Numbered from the stretch's first letter, positions 28,597-37,557 are shown. The stretch: 38,796 nt of DNA from Chromatiales bacterium (GCA_002729875.1 PBZD01000003.1:1-38796); one strand, 5' to 3'. Made by a program: numbers and translations. The notes: generated by a model not told the origin, from the sequence alone.

Positions 28597-29169
28597 TTAC
28601 CAGCTTGCATGTACTGCGATACCCGTGCCACCCGGGCCGATCCATGGAGAAAACACCACTTTTTCAGACCAGCGTTGCGTAAACAGCGCCGATGATGCAA
28701 TGCCAAGTGCCGCACCGCCAAGCACATCAGCCCAGTCATGCTCATCGGTTTTAACCCGTAGCCAGCCCACATAACCGGCAACTGCGTAGGCCGGCAATCC
28801 GGCTTGCCAGCCATAACGACGCTGTATAAAGGCAGCCGAACTGAACGAGACGGCGCTGTGCCCGGATGGAAAGGCATCATCATCGTCAGCGGATGGAGTG
28901 TTCTTATGCACCAGCGTATTGAATGCGAGCGTGCCGGTGACGGTCAGGCCGAGCGATTTTGTCGCCGCCCAGGTGCCCGGCCGGTCCTTTTTCAGACTGG
29001 TCAGGGCCAATGCGGTGATCGGCAGCCCGATGGCGAGTACGTCAGCCTGCGTATTGCGCGAACCGTCGCCGGCGCTGGCCACTATCGGTAACCATATAAA
29101 GAGTATAAGTGTTGCGAGTTGGCGTGCCTGCGAGCCCGGTTGCCGGTTGTGAGCGGGTGATGGTTGCAT
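28597..29169 (-). CDS. PAP2-superfamily membrane protein
   Basis: The 190-residue protein has an N-terminal signal or membrane segment (residues about 17-33) and further hydrophobic helices. Phosphatase motif 2 (FPSGHSAVSF) and motif 3 (RVKTDEHDWADVLGG, with Arg, His, Asp) are intact. Motif 1, normally KxxxxxxRP, reads LVHKNTPSADDDD, so the key arginine appears to be replaced by threonine. The family dephosphorylates lipid phosphates such as undecaprenyl diphosphate in the periplasmic leaflet. Weak or altered activity is possible. It sits 20 bases after a DUF3108 gene, a likely operon. Confidence 0.8.
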   Translation of the reverse strand: MQPSPAHNRQPGSQARQLATLILFIWLPIVASAGDGSRNTQADVLAIGLPITALALTSLKKDRPGTWAATKSLGLTVTGTLAFNTLVHKNTPSADDDDAFPSGHSAVSFSSAAFIQRRYGWQAGLPAYAVAGYVGWLRVKTDEHDWADVLGGAALGIASSALFTQRWSEKVVFSPWIGPGGTGIAVHASW

Positions 29170-29189
29170 TGTCTGCCTGCTGCCTGATT

Positions 29190-29933
29190 CTACCGTTCGC
29201 TGAGCAAACCATTGATGGCGCTCAGGTTTGCGACGAGTACCTTACTACCGTGATCGCTTGACTGGATACGTACCGGCAAATAGTTGAGCTTTTCTGCGCA
29301 CCAGAGAATAGTTTCGCTTGAGCCGTCATTGCTGGTATGGCGCAGTACTACGGTCGGAAACGTGCCGATCGGTACTGTAATTGATTCCGTGCCGATCCGT
29401 TCGACGTTAACCGGGATGAACTCATCCTTGTTATAGACAGCATACTGTTCTTTAAGATTATGGTTTTTCAGATCGGCCATGAGAACGAGTTGCAACAGCG
29501 CACGATCGACGGCATTTTCCGGCATTGGAATGTCGATGGTTTTTTCTTTGTAATTGCCCTTGATGGAATTTTCTATCCAGTCAAATGTAACCTGGCCATT
29601 CCGCGGTTTGCTGCCTATCGTGTTGATCAACGTGTAGTCGAGCGTACGCGGCCGGCCGTCGATGACTTCAAATTGGGTGGTTTCCTTGAGTTCGCCGTTG
29701 GTAAACAGGCTGATCAACCTGCCGGGTATGACGGTGTATTCAAACGTATACCCACCGGCTTCATTGAGGATAGTTGCGAGCTTTAGTTTGCCTCCGGCAA
29801 TTTTGATTTTAGCCTTGTAAACAGCTTCGAACAGGGGGTATTTTTCTGCAGCCAGCACCGGTGTTGCAAGCCACAGTAACAGGACAATGCTACAACCAAA
29901 CCGGCCGAGCGGAGAAAATTTGCAGTTCATCAT
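29190..29933 (-). CDS. DUF3108-domain exported protein
   Basis: The 247-residue protein has a signal peptide (GCSIVLLLWLATPVLAAEK). A beta-rich mature part follows with features of DUF3108: YPLFEAVYKAKIKIAGGKLK near the start, a central IPMPENAVDRALLQLVLMADL, and a C-terminal ILWCAEKLNYLPVRI. Family members are periplasmic or outer-membrane-associated and of unknown biochemical role. Start ATG at 29933. It precedes the PAP2 gene by 20 bases and follows a SRPBCC gene by 145 bases on the same strand. Confidence 0.82.
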   Translation of the reverse strand: MMNCKFSPLGRFGCSIVLLLWLATPVLAAEKYPLFEAVYKAKIKIAGGKLKLATILNEAGGYTFEYTVIPGRLISLFTNGELKETTQFEVIDGRPRTLDYTLINTIGSKPRNGQVTFDWIENSIKGNYKEKTIDIPMPENAVDRALLQLVLMADLKNHNLKEQYAVYNKDEFIPVNVERIGTESITVPIGTFPTVVLRHTSNDGSSETILWCAEKLNYLPVRIQSSDHGSKVLVANLSAINGLLSER

Positions 29934-30078
29934 GTCTATATTACAAAGAATCTGATGTCATCAGTGTAGCCTAAATTCAGGGCCTGCCAGCTGATATAAA
30001 TACGATTCATTCAGGCTGTGTTCAGTTATACATTTTTTAATGGCTGCAGACCGGCTGCCGGGTTCAGGATGGGCGGAA

Positions 30079-30660
30079 TCAATTGCTGATCTGTGACAGT
30101 GTCAGGCCGCGTGCATACATCCATTCTATGCGGCTGCCGACCAGTTCCGCAGTCCGGGCCAGTTTGCGGTGAACGGCCCAGGGTCCGATCAGGGGTGGAA
30201 TCCAGAAATCGGCTTCGAATTCGGCCTCGTAGGTCAGCAGTGTTTTACCGTCGGTTGTTTCAATCAGCCATCGGGACTCATTGAAACTGAAGTCACTACG
30301 TTCGGGGATGGCCTGTACATTGATCGAGTTATACGGGTTGCCTTCTATATACTCGTGTTTCTCGACAGTTTTGCAGAAAAACAGTATGCATGATTTAAAG
30401 CGGGAAAAGGCCAGCAGACGACCGGGTTCATCAGGCGGAAGAAAATTCGTGATGGCGATACCGTCGGCGAGTTTATGGAAGTTATCGTAGTCTATTAGTG
30501 TTTCATAAATAAATTCAGCTGACGCGTCGAGGTGGCTCTGGCCGAAAACATGGTAGCGCCCATTAATAATATCGACCCTGATTTCAATGATCTCAACACA
30601 ATTGGCACTTTGCCAGCCGAATAGCAGGCATATGACAGCAGGCAGCAATAAATTCTTCAA
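30079..30660 (-). CDS. Exported SRPBCC/START-like protein
   Basis: This 193-residue protein has a signal peptide (LLLPAVICLLFGWQSANC). The mature domain resembles the coenzyme Q-binding/polyketide cyclase helix-grip fold: ASAEFIYETLIDYDNFHKL is the classic first helix. SDFSFNESRWLIETTDGKTLLTYEAEFEAD supplies the following strands, and GPWAVHRKLARTAELVGSRIE the long final helix. Such folds bind hydrophobic ligands; here the compartment is the periplasm. The start is TTG at 30660 with GGAAGA upstream and no ATG available. Ligand unknown. Confidence 0.75.
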   Translation of the reverse strand: MKNLLLPAVICLLFGWQSANCVEIIEIRVDIINGRYHVFGQSHLDASAEFIYETLIDYDNFHKLADGIAITNFLPPDEPGRLLAFSRFKSCILFFCKTVEKHEYIEGNPYNSINVQAIPERSDFSFNESRWLIETTDGKTLLTYEAEFEADFWIPPLIGPWAVHRKLARTAELVGSRIEWMYARGLTLSQISN

Positions 30661-30848
30661 TGGAGTCTTCCCGGGGATCAGTGGTTATTTTAGTCAATAT
30701 GGCTTCATTGTGTGCATGGTCAATGCTGACACTGATTGGTGGCCTGGTGCGGATATTGTCTGAGAGCATATTTGACTATCTGACCGAATGGTCTTTCTGA
30801 TTCTTCATCACTCGACTAAAATAGCCGCGCACGAACCGATGCGCCCGC

Positions 30849-30936
30849 GGAGAGGTGGCAGAGTGGTCGAATGCGGCGGTCTTGAAAACCGTTGACTCGA
30901 AAGGGTCCGGGGGTTCGAATCCCTCCCTCTCCGCCA
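30849..30936 (+). tRNA. tRNA-Ser (anticodon UGA)
   Basis: An 88-base class II tRNA. The acceptor stem GGAGAGG (30849-30855) pairs with CCTCTCC (30926-30932), followed by G and an encoded CCA. The anticodon loop CTTGAAA puts TGA at 30883-30885. The long variable arm with GACTCGAAAGGGTC and the T-loop GGTTCGAATC are present. Confidence 0.97.
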
Positions 30937-31194
30937 GATTTTTAAATAAAATCAGTAATTTATGCCGACTTACGGAAAATCTATTTTTTCAAGATTGAGG
31001 TAACCGCATTAACCGGTGCGATGGCGCAGATTTTCCCTGCCCGCGCGGCGCATACAGCCCGAATCAGGTAGTTCCCGATGGTGAAGGGCGTTTTTCCTCA
31101 AATTGGTGCTGAGTGTGCCGAACTATCGATAATATTGACCAATTTGGCGTTAAATTGATTCGACCTTCAGGATAAAATTTCCTATTCTTTGATA

Positions 31195-32100
31195 ATGACA
31201 ACAATAACAAGGGTTTTTAGTGTATCCCGAATGCCGGGTGCCCGGAGACTCATATGCTGCGGGTGGCGGTTGCTGCTAACTGCGATGGGCGTAATTGCGG
31301 CATCGGTCGCTGTTGCAGGCGAAGCGGAACCGTTGTGTGATTTGCCATCTGCCAGACCACAGCTGGTTTTCAGCCTGGAAAAAAATTCCATCGTTATCGA
31401 ACTTTTCGAACGCGCCGCACCCGGCGCGGTGCGGCGTCTGGTCGAACTGGCGAGCGGACCTGTATTTAACGAATTACTGGTCGGGAGCAATGATTCGGGT
31501 TACTTTGACGGCCTGACGTTTAACTACACGAAGCCGCACCTGGAAATCATAACCTCGGAGCGCCCACCGACTGGTTTGCTCGAAATCAGCACAGAGATCG
31601 ATGCTAATGCGCTCGGTCTGCACGAAGATCGCATCGAGGACGTCAACGCTGCGATGGATGTCATGCAGCGAGAACTGCTCAAGAGTGGTCAGAAAGCAAA
31701 GCGTGGCGAAAGTATTTCGCCCCAGCTCTCCGCATGGATTAGCCGCTGGTACGAGAATTATTCAGCAGATTTTCTGATCGGGGTGTCGCGCAAAGAAATC
31801 AATGAGGCACTCGGTTTCGTGTATTCCGAGACTGCGCTGGAGTCGCTCCCGGTCACGAAAGGTTCCGTGATGTTGGTGCCGCGATCGCCAATAACTGCGT
31901 CACCACGCCTGAGCATTATTCTTGAGGATATGCCACTGAGAACCGGGCGATGGATGGTGGTCGGCCGGATCGTCGAAGGCCTGGACATCGCGGAGCAGAT
32001 ATCCATGGAGCCGCTCATTCTGCCGAGAAGTGTCAAGCAAAGATATTTCCGTCCGTTGAATCCGGTGGTGATCCGTTCGGTGAAATTTACCTGTAGTTAG
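31195..32100 (+). CDS. Exported, degenerate cyclophilin-type (PPIase-like) protein
   Basis: The protein has about 301 residues. A signal peptide (LLLTAMGVIAASVAVAGEAE) follows a basic leader. SIVIELFERAAPGAVRRLVELA and YFDGLTFNYTKP match the first half of a cyclophilin domain. KGSVMLVPRSP, PRLSIILEDMP and VVGRIVEGLDIAEQIS match the second half. Between them lies an insertion of roughly 80 mostly helical residues. The catalytic Arg of FHRVIPGF is replaced (FNYTKPHL) and the QGGD segment is lost, so isomerase activity is doubtful. ATG at 31195 or 31231 could be the start; neither has a strong ribosome binding site. A large secreted protein gene follows after 69 bases. Confidence 0.7.
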   Translation: MTTITRVFSVSRMPGARRLICCGWRLLLTAMGVIAASVAVAGEAEPLCDLPSARPQLVFSLEKNSIVIELFERAAPGAVRRLVELASGPVFNELLVGSNDSGYFDGLTFNYTKPHLEIITSERPPTGLLEISTEIDANALGLHEDRIEDVNAAMDVMQRELLKSGQKAKRGESISPQLSAWISRWYENYSADFLIGVSRKEINEALGFVYSETALESLPVTKGSVMLVPRSPITASPRLSIILEDMPLRTGRWMVVGRIVEGLDIAEQISMEPLILPRSVKQRYFRPLNPVVIRSVKFTCS

Positions 32101-32169
32101 TCAAGAGGATAAAGCATAAGACAAACGCATCTTGTGAAAATGTAAATCGAGTCAAGGGAAACAGTCATT

Positions 32170-34920
32170 ATGAGTATGATCAATACACAATCTCAGCACC
32201 GATGGGCCGCGGTCATGAGCATTGTGGGCGGCGGTATGATCATGTTCACGGTGAGTGTGCTTGCGATAGCTGCCGGGCCGGAAGCACCCATTGCCGATTT
32301 CAGCAAACCAATTCTTTTGGTGAGTCCGGAGACCGAGCCCGCCGGCATTGTCGACGATTCGGCGCATCCGGGTATGCAGGGGCCTGCACCGACGGTGGTC
32401 GGCGCGCCAGTGCGTGTGGGAACCCAACTCAAGAACATAGCGCCGGCGTCCGCTGCAGCAAGCCTCGGGGAGCCACGTTTTCATATTCAGGGTGATTTCG
32501 GTCAGGAACACTCCAAAGTGCAGTTTCATGGGGCATCACCGTTCCTGGTTAAAGCGCCGGCCAATCCGGAGACCCTGCCACCGATACCGGATGCCCCCCT
32601 CCCCAACGCACCCGGCGACTCCGTCCGTCAATGGCAGGGGATTAGCAACTCAGGCTGGATTCCGCCCGACACGATTGGTGCTGTTGGCCCCGGGCACGTC
32701 GTTGAGGCAGTGAACTCAGGTTTTGCCATTTACACAAAACTTGGCACAGAATTGCAGGGATACACAACGTTCAGCAGTTTCCTGGATACGCCTGTTGGCT
32801 GGTACGGGAGCATGTTCGATCCGCGTGTCGTGTATGACGGACTGCGTGGAAAATTCGTCATGCTGGTTCTGGGCGTGGATGATGTGAATTCAGAGTCCTA
32901 TTACTGGATAGCGGTCTCGAAGACGTCTAACCCGCTGGATGGTTGGTGTACCTTCCTGTACTCCGCTACGGATACCAGCGGATCCTCGACTGCGTGGCTG
33001 GATTATGTCGGCATTGCCACAGATGGCAACGGCGTTGCCGTTTCCGGTAACTATTTTTATTTTTCCGGTGGGTTTCGAGGATCGTATACCGCGGTTCTCA
33101 AACCCGGCATCTTCGACGCCGATTGTGCGGGCGATGCAGATGGCTGGAAATGGGTTGATTTGGACTGGCCCAGCGGTGGTCAGGTTTTCTCACAGCAGCC
33201 GGCGCAAGCTCACACAAGCAATGCAAATGGTGAGACATACTTTGTCAACACCTTCTCTTACTCAGGCAACAAGGTTTTATTGGTCAAGGTTTCGGGACAT
33301 CCTGCCGCAGCTCCGTCCATCACTTTGCATGAGATTGGCATCAATGCTTATGACGGAATCGGTAGCAACATCGATCAGCCCGGCAGCAGCATCGATATCG
33401 ATGGCGGTGATACGAGGGTTATGAATGCGGTGTATGCGAACCGGCGGGTATTCTTTTCGTTGACCGATGACGTTAATAATAACGGTGACGCAGCCGGTTG
33501 GTTGACAGTCAAACTCAACTCCGACACCAACACCAATGAATGGCAGGATCTAATATGGAGTAGCGGCGGACACTATTATTTCTATCCTGCAGTCACGCTG
33601 CAGGGCGCTGACAGCAACGGCAACCTGGCTGTATTCGGCAGCTGGACAGGCTCCGATTCACCGTTTGTCTCAGGTTTGTACAAAATCTATGACAACCAAC
33701 CAGCGGCGACCACCGGCCCTTTACAGACTATGGTGACCGGCCAGGCGTCCTACGTAAACCTCGACAGTAGCAATCGAAATCGCTGGGGTGATTACAGTGG
33801 TGCAGGATATGATTGGACCTGCGGCAACGCCTGGGGTTGGGTCGGGTGGGCCGACACCGGGAACCGTTGGGCGACTGAAATCGGCGCCAGAAAATTTGCT
33901 ACTGAAGGTCCTTGCCCGCAGATAGAAGTGACGGTGCCGAACGGCGGCGAGGTTTGGATCAGTGGCACCACCCGGAACATCACCTGGAAGCAAGCCGATC
34001 TGCCGGGTAGCGACGATGTCTACCTGTTTTTTGATGACGGAACCACAACATCCCAGATTGCCGGACCGTTGCCGGTGGGGGACAGTTCCTTCTCCTGGAC
34101 TGTGCCGGAGCAGCCAACGACACAGGGCAAGATTTCTGCAGGCAGTTTGGATGGCGCGGAATACACGGCTTCGGACTGGAGTGACGCAAACTTTACGGTG
34201 ATCGGCCCTCCGTCAAATGACAACTTCGTTGACCGCATCGCCCTGACCGGTAGTACCACGACGACGGGTGCCAACATCGAGGCCACCGGTGAAACCGGAG
34301 AACCGAGCCACGCTGGTGTGTCAGTGCCGTTGGCTTCAGTCTGGTGGTCTTGGGAGGCCCCCGGCGACGGGCAACTGACCATCTCTACGGAGGGCAGTGG
34401 TTTCGACACGACTCTTGCCGCTTATACAGGAAGTTCGCTCGGTTCCCTCAGTGCGGTCGCCTCAAATGACGACTTCACAGGCCTGCAAAGCCAGATTACG
34501 TTTCCCGTTTCCACGGGTACAAATTACGCCATTGCGGTAGATGGATACAGTTCAGCCGAGGGGGTAATCGAGGTCGCGGTGAACTTCGAAGCATCGCTGG
34601 CGCTGGTCAGTGCTTATCATCCTCCAAATGGAAAAACGGACATCGTTTATTATTGGGAGGGTTTACGGGTGACGGGCGGCCAGCCTCCCTATACATTTTC
34701 TCTCATCGACGGCACTAGTTTGCCGTTCGGATTGACGCTGCAGAATGCGCCTTGGGATCCCGCTATTGGCACCATCTGGGGACAACCGATTAATCCCACG
34801 GCGATGACCGGACATGATTTTACCGTGCAGGTCATGGATGCGAATTCGGATACAGCAACAACTTCGTTGAATATCAGAGTTATTTATAATACTGGATGCT
34901 CATACTGCCATGCAAAATAG
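32170..34920 (+). CDS. Large secreted multidomain protein with C-terminal CxxCH
   Basis: The 916-residue protein has a signal or anchor segment (AAVMSIVGGGMIMFTVSVLA). A large beta-rich N-terminal domain resembles secreted propeller-like proteins (IPPDTIGAVGPGHVVEAVNS, FDPRVVYDGLRGKFVML). An Ig-like domain opens with VTVPNGGEVWISGTTRNITW, and a domain like bacterial pre-peptidase C-terminal modules has SVWWSWEAPGDGQLTIST and FDTTLAAYTG. A final putative-Ig domain precedes the last ten residues, which contain CSYCHAK, a complete heme c attachment motif. The role may be adhesion, ligand binding or enzyme; no catalytic signature is visible. Preceded by an exported cyclophilin-like gene at 69 bases. 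Confidence 0.8.
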   Translation: MSMINTQSQHRWAAVMSIVGGGMIMFTVSVLAIAAGPEAPIADFSKPILLVSPETEPAGIVDDSAHPGMQGPAPTVVGAPVRVGTQLKNIAPASAAASLGEPRFHIQGDFGQEHSKVQFHGASPFLVKAPANPETLPPIPDAPLPNAPGDSVRQWQGISNSGWIPPDTIGAVGPGHVVEAVNSGFAIYTKLGTELQGYTTFSSFLDTPVGWYGSMFDPRVVYDGLRGKFVMLVLGVDDVNSESYYWIAVSKTSNPLDGWCTFLYSATDTSGSSTAWLDYVGIATDGNGVAVSGNYFYFSGGFRGSYTAVLKPGIFDADCAGDADGWKWVDLDWPSGGQVFSQQPAQAHTSNANGETYFVNTFSYSGNKVLLVKVSGHPAAAPSITLHEIGINAYDGIGSNIDQPGSSIDIDGGDTRVMNAVYANRRVFFSLTDDVNNNGDAAGWLTVKLNSDTNTNEWQDLIWSSGGHYYFYPAVTLQGADSNGNLAVFGSWTGSDSPFVSGLYKIYDNQPAATTGPLQTMVTGQASYVNLDSSNRNRWGDYSGAGYDWTCGNAWGWVGWADTGNRWATEIGARKFATEGPCPQIEVTVPNGGEVWISGTTRNITWKQADLPGSDDVYLFFDDGTTTSQIAGPLPVGDSSFSWTVPEQPTTQGKISAGSLDGAEYTASDWSDANFTVIGPPSNDNFVDRIALTGSTTTTGANIEATGETGEPSHAGVSVPLASVWWSWEAPGDGQLTISTEGSGFDTTLAAYTGSSLGSLSAVASNDDFTGLQSQITFPVSTGTNYAIAVDGYSSAEGVIEVAVNFEASLALVSAYHPPNGKTDIVYYWEGLRVTGGQPPYTFSLIDGTSLPFGLTLQNAPWDPAIGTIWGQPINPTAMTGHDFTVQVMDANSDTATTSLNIRVIYNTGCSYCHAK

Positions 34921-35017
34921 AATTTCCTTTCCTTTGTTCGATGCTGCAATCAATGCAGCCCGGGAAGGTCGGAAACTGGTAGCCGATACACCCAGGGATT
35001 TCTTCAAAGCCAGGTAA
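34910..35017 (+). CDS. Possible 35-codon frame overlapping the end of the secreted protein gene
   Basis: An ATG at 34910, in a different frame from the 916-residue gene, opens a 35-residue frame with a coding-like helical composition (FDAAINAAREGRKLVADTPR). GGATG lies rather far upstream. It may be chance, a small protein, or the remnant of a gene broken here. Low confidence. Confidence 0.2.
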   Translation: MQNRISFPLFDAAINAAREGRKLVADTPRDFFKAR

Positions 35018-35257
35018 CCATGAAGCGGATGTCAATTATTGGTTGTTTCAGAAGTATGCCGTACCCGCATCCTGTATAAAGCGCTCCGAAAGAAGAGCGA
35101 TATGCTGCTGACCGACACCGCCGCTTCCGCCACCCATAGTGGCGCCTGTCTTGATCCAGCGGCGGCTTTAGTTCAAGCCACTGGCGCGGGCGGCGCACGC
35201 GGTGCGGGTTTGACCCGCTCGCCTGCCGGGATAGAAATCCCTATCCCCGGTGCGACC
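34921..35257. other. Gene-poor stretch between the secreted protein and an unknown gene
   Basis: Apart from the possible 35-codon frame at its left end, a small hairpin GCTGCA-ATCAA-TGCAGC (34943-34959) and the terminator-like pair at its right end, I see no gene. Open frames on the minus strand have implausible composition. Confidence 0.35.
35204..35250 (-). terminator. Two hairpins downstream of the unknown 197-residue gene
   Basis: CCGGG-ATAG/CTAT-CCCCGG with one bulged G (35226-35250) and GCGGGT-TTG-ACCCGC (35204-35218) lie in succession just after the minus-strand gene's stop at 35258. Neither has a T-run, so termination is possible but not sure. Confidence 0.35.
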
Positions 35258-35851
35258 TCACGCGACGAGTTCGACCGTAATCTTTCGATCTTCGCCTATA
35301 TCGGAGACTCTGATCTCGACACCCATGGCTTTTGCATAGCCGTGCAGGCGCGGTTTCGTCCAGGTCTCGTGAATCTCTTCCGGCGTCAGGTCGAATTGCC
35401 CGATCTTCTTGGCGGCGGTTAATACGTGATTGAATGGTTCGGACCAGCTACGTGAATAGCCATCGCCCTCACTGTCCAGCGCCAGCCCATAATGACAGGC
35501 GGTGCGGTCGAACAGGCCAACCAGCGCAATTTCTTTCTCGCCCGTCTTCTCGATGATCTGGCGCATGCGTTTGTTAATGGGTGTCATGGTATCGATGTCG
35601 TGGCGGACATAGTCTTCGAGCATGGCGTTGTTTTTGGCGAACTGAATGGCGAGCAGGTGTGCCTTGACCAGCGGGTCATTCAACTCGTGTGAATAACCGG
35701 CATGATTGCTAAGCATCTTGAGTACTACGTTGATCGACTGCCCCAGTTCCTTTTCGTAGCCCTCGAAACCGCTGTTGGTCTTATAACTGTCGACGACTTT
35801 GTTCTTTTTTTTCATGTGCGGAGGGACGTCCGCTACGGCTGATTCTGCCAT
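35258..35851 (-). CDS. Cytosolic protein of unknown function
   Basis: The 197-residue protein belongs to no family I recognise. ATG at 35851 follows GAGGAAAG. It is charged and mostly helical, with no signal peptide or membrane segment. A lysine-rich N-terminus (HMKKKNKVVDSYK) is followed by a helical central part (HELNDPLVKAHLLAIQFAKN, INKRMRQIIEKTGEKEIALV). A possible active-looking segment FDRTACHYGLALDSEGDGYSRSW and a final alpha/beta stretch (RLHGYAKAMGVEIRVSDIGE) complete it. The His and Cys residues in TACHYGL stand out but prove nothing. The gene stands alone. Confidence 0.75.
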   Translation of the reverse strand: MAESAVADVPPHMKKKNKVVDSYKTNSGFEGYEKELGQSINVVLKMLSNHAGYSHELNDPLVKAHLLAIQFAKNNAMLEDYVRHDIDTMTPINKRMRQIIEKTGEKEIALVGLFDRTACHYGLALDSEGDGYSRSWSEPFNHVLTAAKKIGQFDLTPEEIHETWTKPRLHGYAKAMGVEIRVSDIGEDRKITVELVA

Positions 35852-36136
35852 GATTCTTTCCTCATTTTTTCTCGTGAATGCAAGCGCCGTTTGGCTGCCC
35901 GTACTTTATATAGAGCATCAACGGAGCAAACGGCAAGGTTGTGGCCCGGTCCGGCCCGTGCCATCCGCTCTATGGCCGGAGCGGGCCCCGCGTTAGTGGT
36001 CTGCCGCCACTGGTTCAAGGGGGGCGGGTAAATTTGCCTGGCCCGAATCCTGATTTGCTAGGCTGGTTTGGTTTCAATTTCGCCGCAACTGCGAAATCGC
36101 ACAGAAATGGCTGCAGCACAATATTGCCGAGCAGAA

Positions 36137-37462
36137 CTAATCATCGATCCCGGTAAAGCTGACGCGCCAGATAATGCCGGCGCTGTCATCCGAGACCAGC
36201 AAGGAACCGTCGGCCAGCATCGCCAGGCCGACCGGGCGACCATACACGGTGCCCTGATCGTAATCGGCGACAAATCCGCTTAGGAATGATTCATAGCCGC
36301 GAGCTTGTCCGTCGTTGAATGATACGAATATCACATCCAGCCCGACAAAACGTGTGCGACTGACGCCGCCGCGCCGGGCGACGAAAGCCCCCTTGCGATA
36401 AGATGCTGGAAACTGCTGACCGCGATAAAACAACAGGCCAAGTGGCACCGAGTGGGCGTCCACAGCCAGGTCAGGCACCCTGGCCGAACTCTGCGCTGAT
36501 CGAACCGCATCCGGATCGAGTCGCAGGTGGGTCGGATCAGGGTAGGTTCCAAAATAGACATACGGCCAGCCGTAGAACGCACCATCGACAACACGCGTCA
36601 GGTAATCGGGCGGTGTGAGTTCGCCGAGGCCGTCCCGCTCATTGACCGTAGTCCACAGGTTTCCGGTTGCCGGGTCGAAATCCATGCCGACCGGATTGCG
36701 CAGCCCGGTGGCGAATAATTTCTTGTTTCGCCCGTCGGGATCCAAGCGCCAGATTGCCGCACGCTCCGGATGCTCGTCGCCGTTCTGGTTAATATTTGTC
36801 GCCGACCCGACCGCAAGGAACAGGCTGCGCCGGTCGGGGCTGACGACGATATTACGTGTCCAGTGATTATTCCAATGGCCCGACTGTTCGCCTGCGGGGA
36901 TCCCCAGGATCTTCTCCGGCTGTGCATCGATGCGAGTTTGCCCGTTGCGATATGCAAACCGGACCACCCCGTTTGTATTTGCGACGAACAGGCTACTGTC
37001 GATCAAAGCCATTCCGAACGGCTGATTCAAGCCTTCGATAAAAACGTATTTCTCGGTGCCCGTATTCGTGTGGCGCAACAGAATAATGTTGTTCGGTGAT
37101 TTGCCGAGCAGGCCCTGCTTCGTCAACTGGGCAAGAATCGTGTCCGGAAAACCGCCCATTGTTTCGGTTTGTGACTGTGCGACGAGGACATCGTCATTCG
37201 GCAGGACATACAACCATCGCGGATGATCAAGGCCGTCGGCGAAACGCTCCACGATGAAACCAGGCGGCGCACTTGGTGTCACCTCATCGGCCCAGCCGAT
37301 GTTGATTGGCTGACGAAAGACAAGCTGACCGGGTGGTGGCAGTTCCGGGGGTGGCGGTCCCTCGGCCGCCTGCAATGACATCAGGCCAAGCGCAGCGAAA
37401 AGACCGGCAAACGTCCGGCACACTGAGATACAACTCAAACTGTGTGAGATTGACTTTGGCAT
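36137..37462 (-). CDS. PQQ-dependent sugar (L-sorbosone) dehydrogenase-like protein
   Basis: The 441-residue protein has a signal peptide (AGLFAALGLMSLQAAEG) and a six-bladed beta-propeller of the glucose/sorbosone dehydrogenase family. FADGLDHPRWLYVLPNDDVL is blade 1. GHWNNHWTRNIVVSPDRRSL contains the HxxxRN-like catalytic His/Arg segment. GLRNPVGMDFDPATGNLWTTVNERDGLG and DAHSVPLGLLFYRG are characteristic of the sorbosone subgroup. The enzyme would oxidise a sugar or aldehyde in the periplasm and pass electrons to a c-type cytochrome or quinone. The substrate is uncertain. No PQQ synthesis genes are in the window. An Hsp20 gene lies upstream, separated by a terminator. Confidence 0.87.
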   Translation of the reverse strand: MPKSISHSLSCISVCRTFAGLFAALGLMSLQAAEGPPPPELPPPGQLVFRQPINIGWADEVTPSAPPGFIVERFADGLDHPRWLYVLPNDDVLVAQSQTETMGGFPDTILAQLTKQGLLGKSPNNIILLRHTNTGTEKYVFIEGLNQPFGMALIDSSLFVANTNGVVRFAYRNGQTRIDAQPEKILGIPAGEQSGHWNNHWTRNIVVSPDRRSLFLAVGSATNINQNGDEHPERAAIWRLDPDGRNKKLFATGLRNPVGMDFDPATGNLWTTVNERDGLGELTPPDYLTRVVDGAFYGWPYVYFGTYPDPTHLRLDPDAVRSAQSSARVPDLAVDAHSVPLGLLFYRGQQFPASYRKGAFVARRGGVSRTRFVGLDVIFVSFNDGQARGYESFLSGFVADYDQGTVYGRPVGLAMLADGSLLVSDDSAGIIWRVSFTGIDD

Positions 37463-37516
37463 GAGCGTATTCTACAAAATCAAATCATCGATGACAGGGT
37501 CGGCACTTGCTTGTCG

Positions 37517-37547
37517 CCAAGAAAAAGGGGCGGTTGCGCCCCTTTTG
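37517..37547 (-). terminator. Intrinsic terminator of the Hsp20 gene
   Basis: A perfect 10-bp stem AAAAGGGGCG (37524-37533) / CGCCCCTTTT (37538-37547) closes on a GTTG loop. In the leftward direction it is followed by TTTTTCTTGG. It lies 11 bases after the hsp20 stop. Confidence 0.85.
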
Positions 37548-37557
37548 AGTCGGCCAA

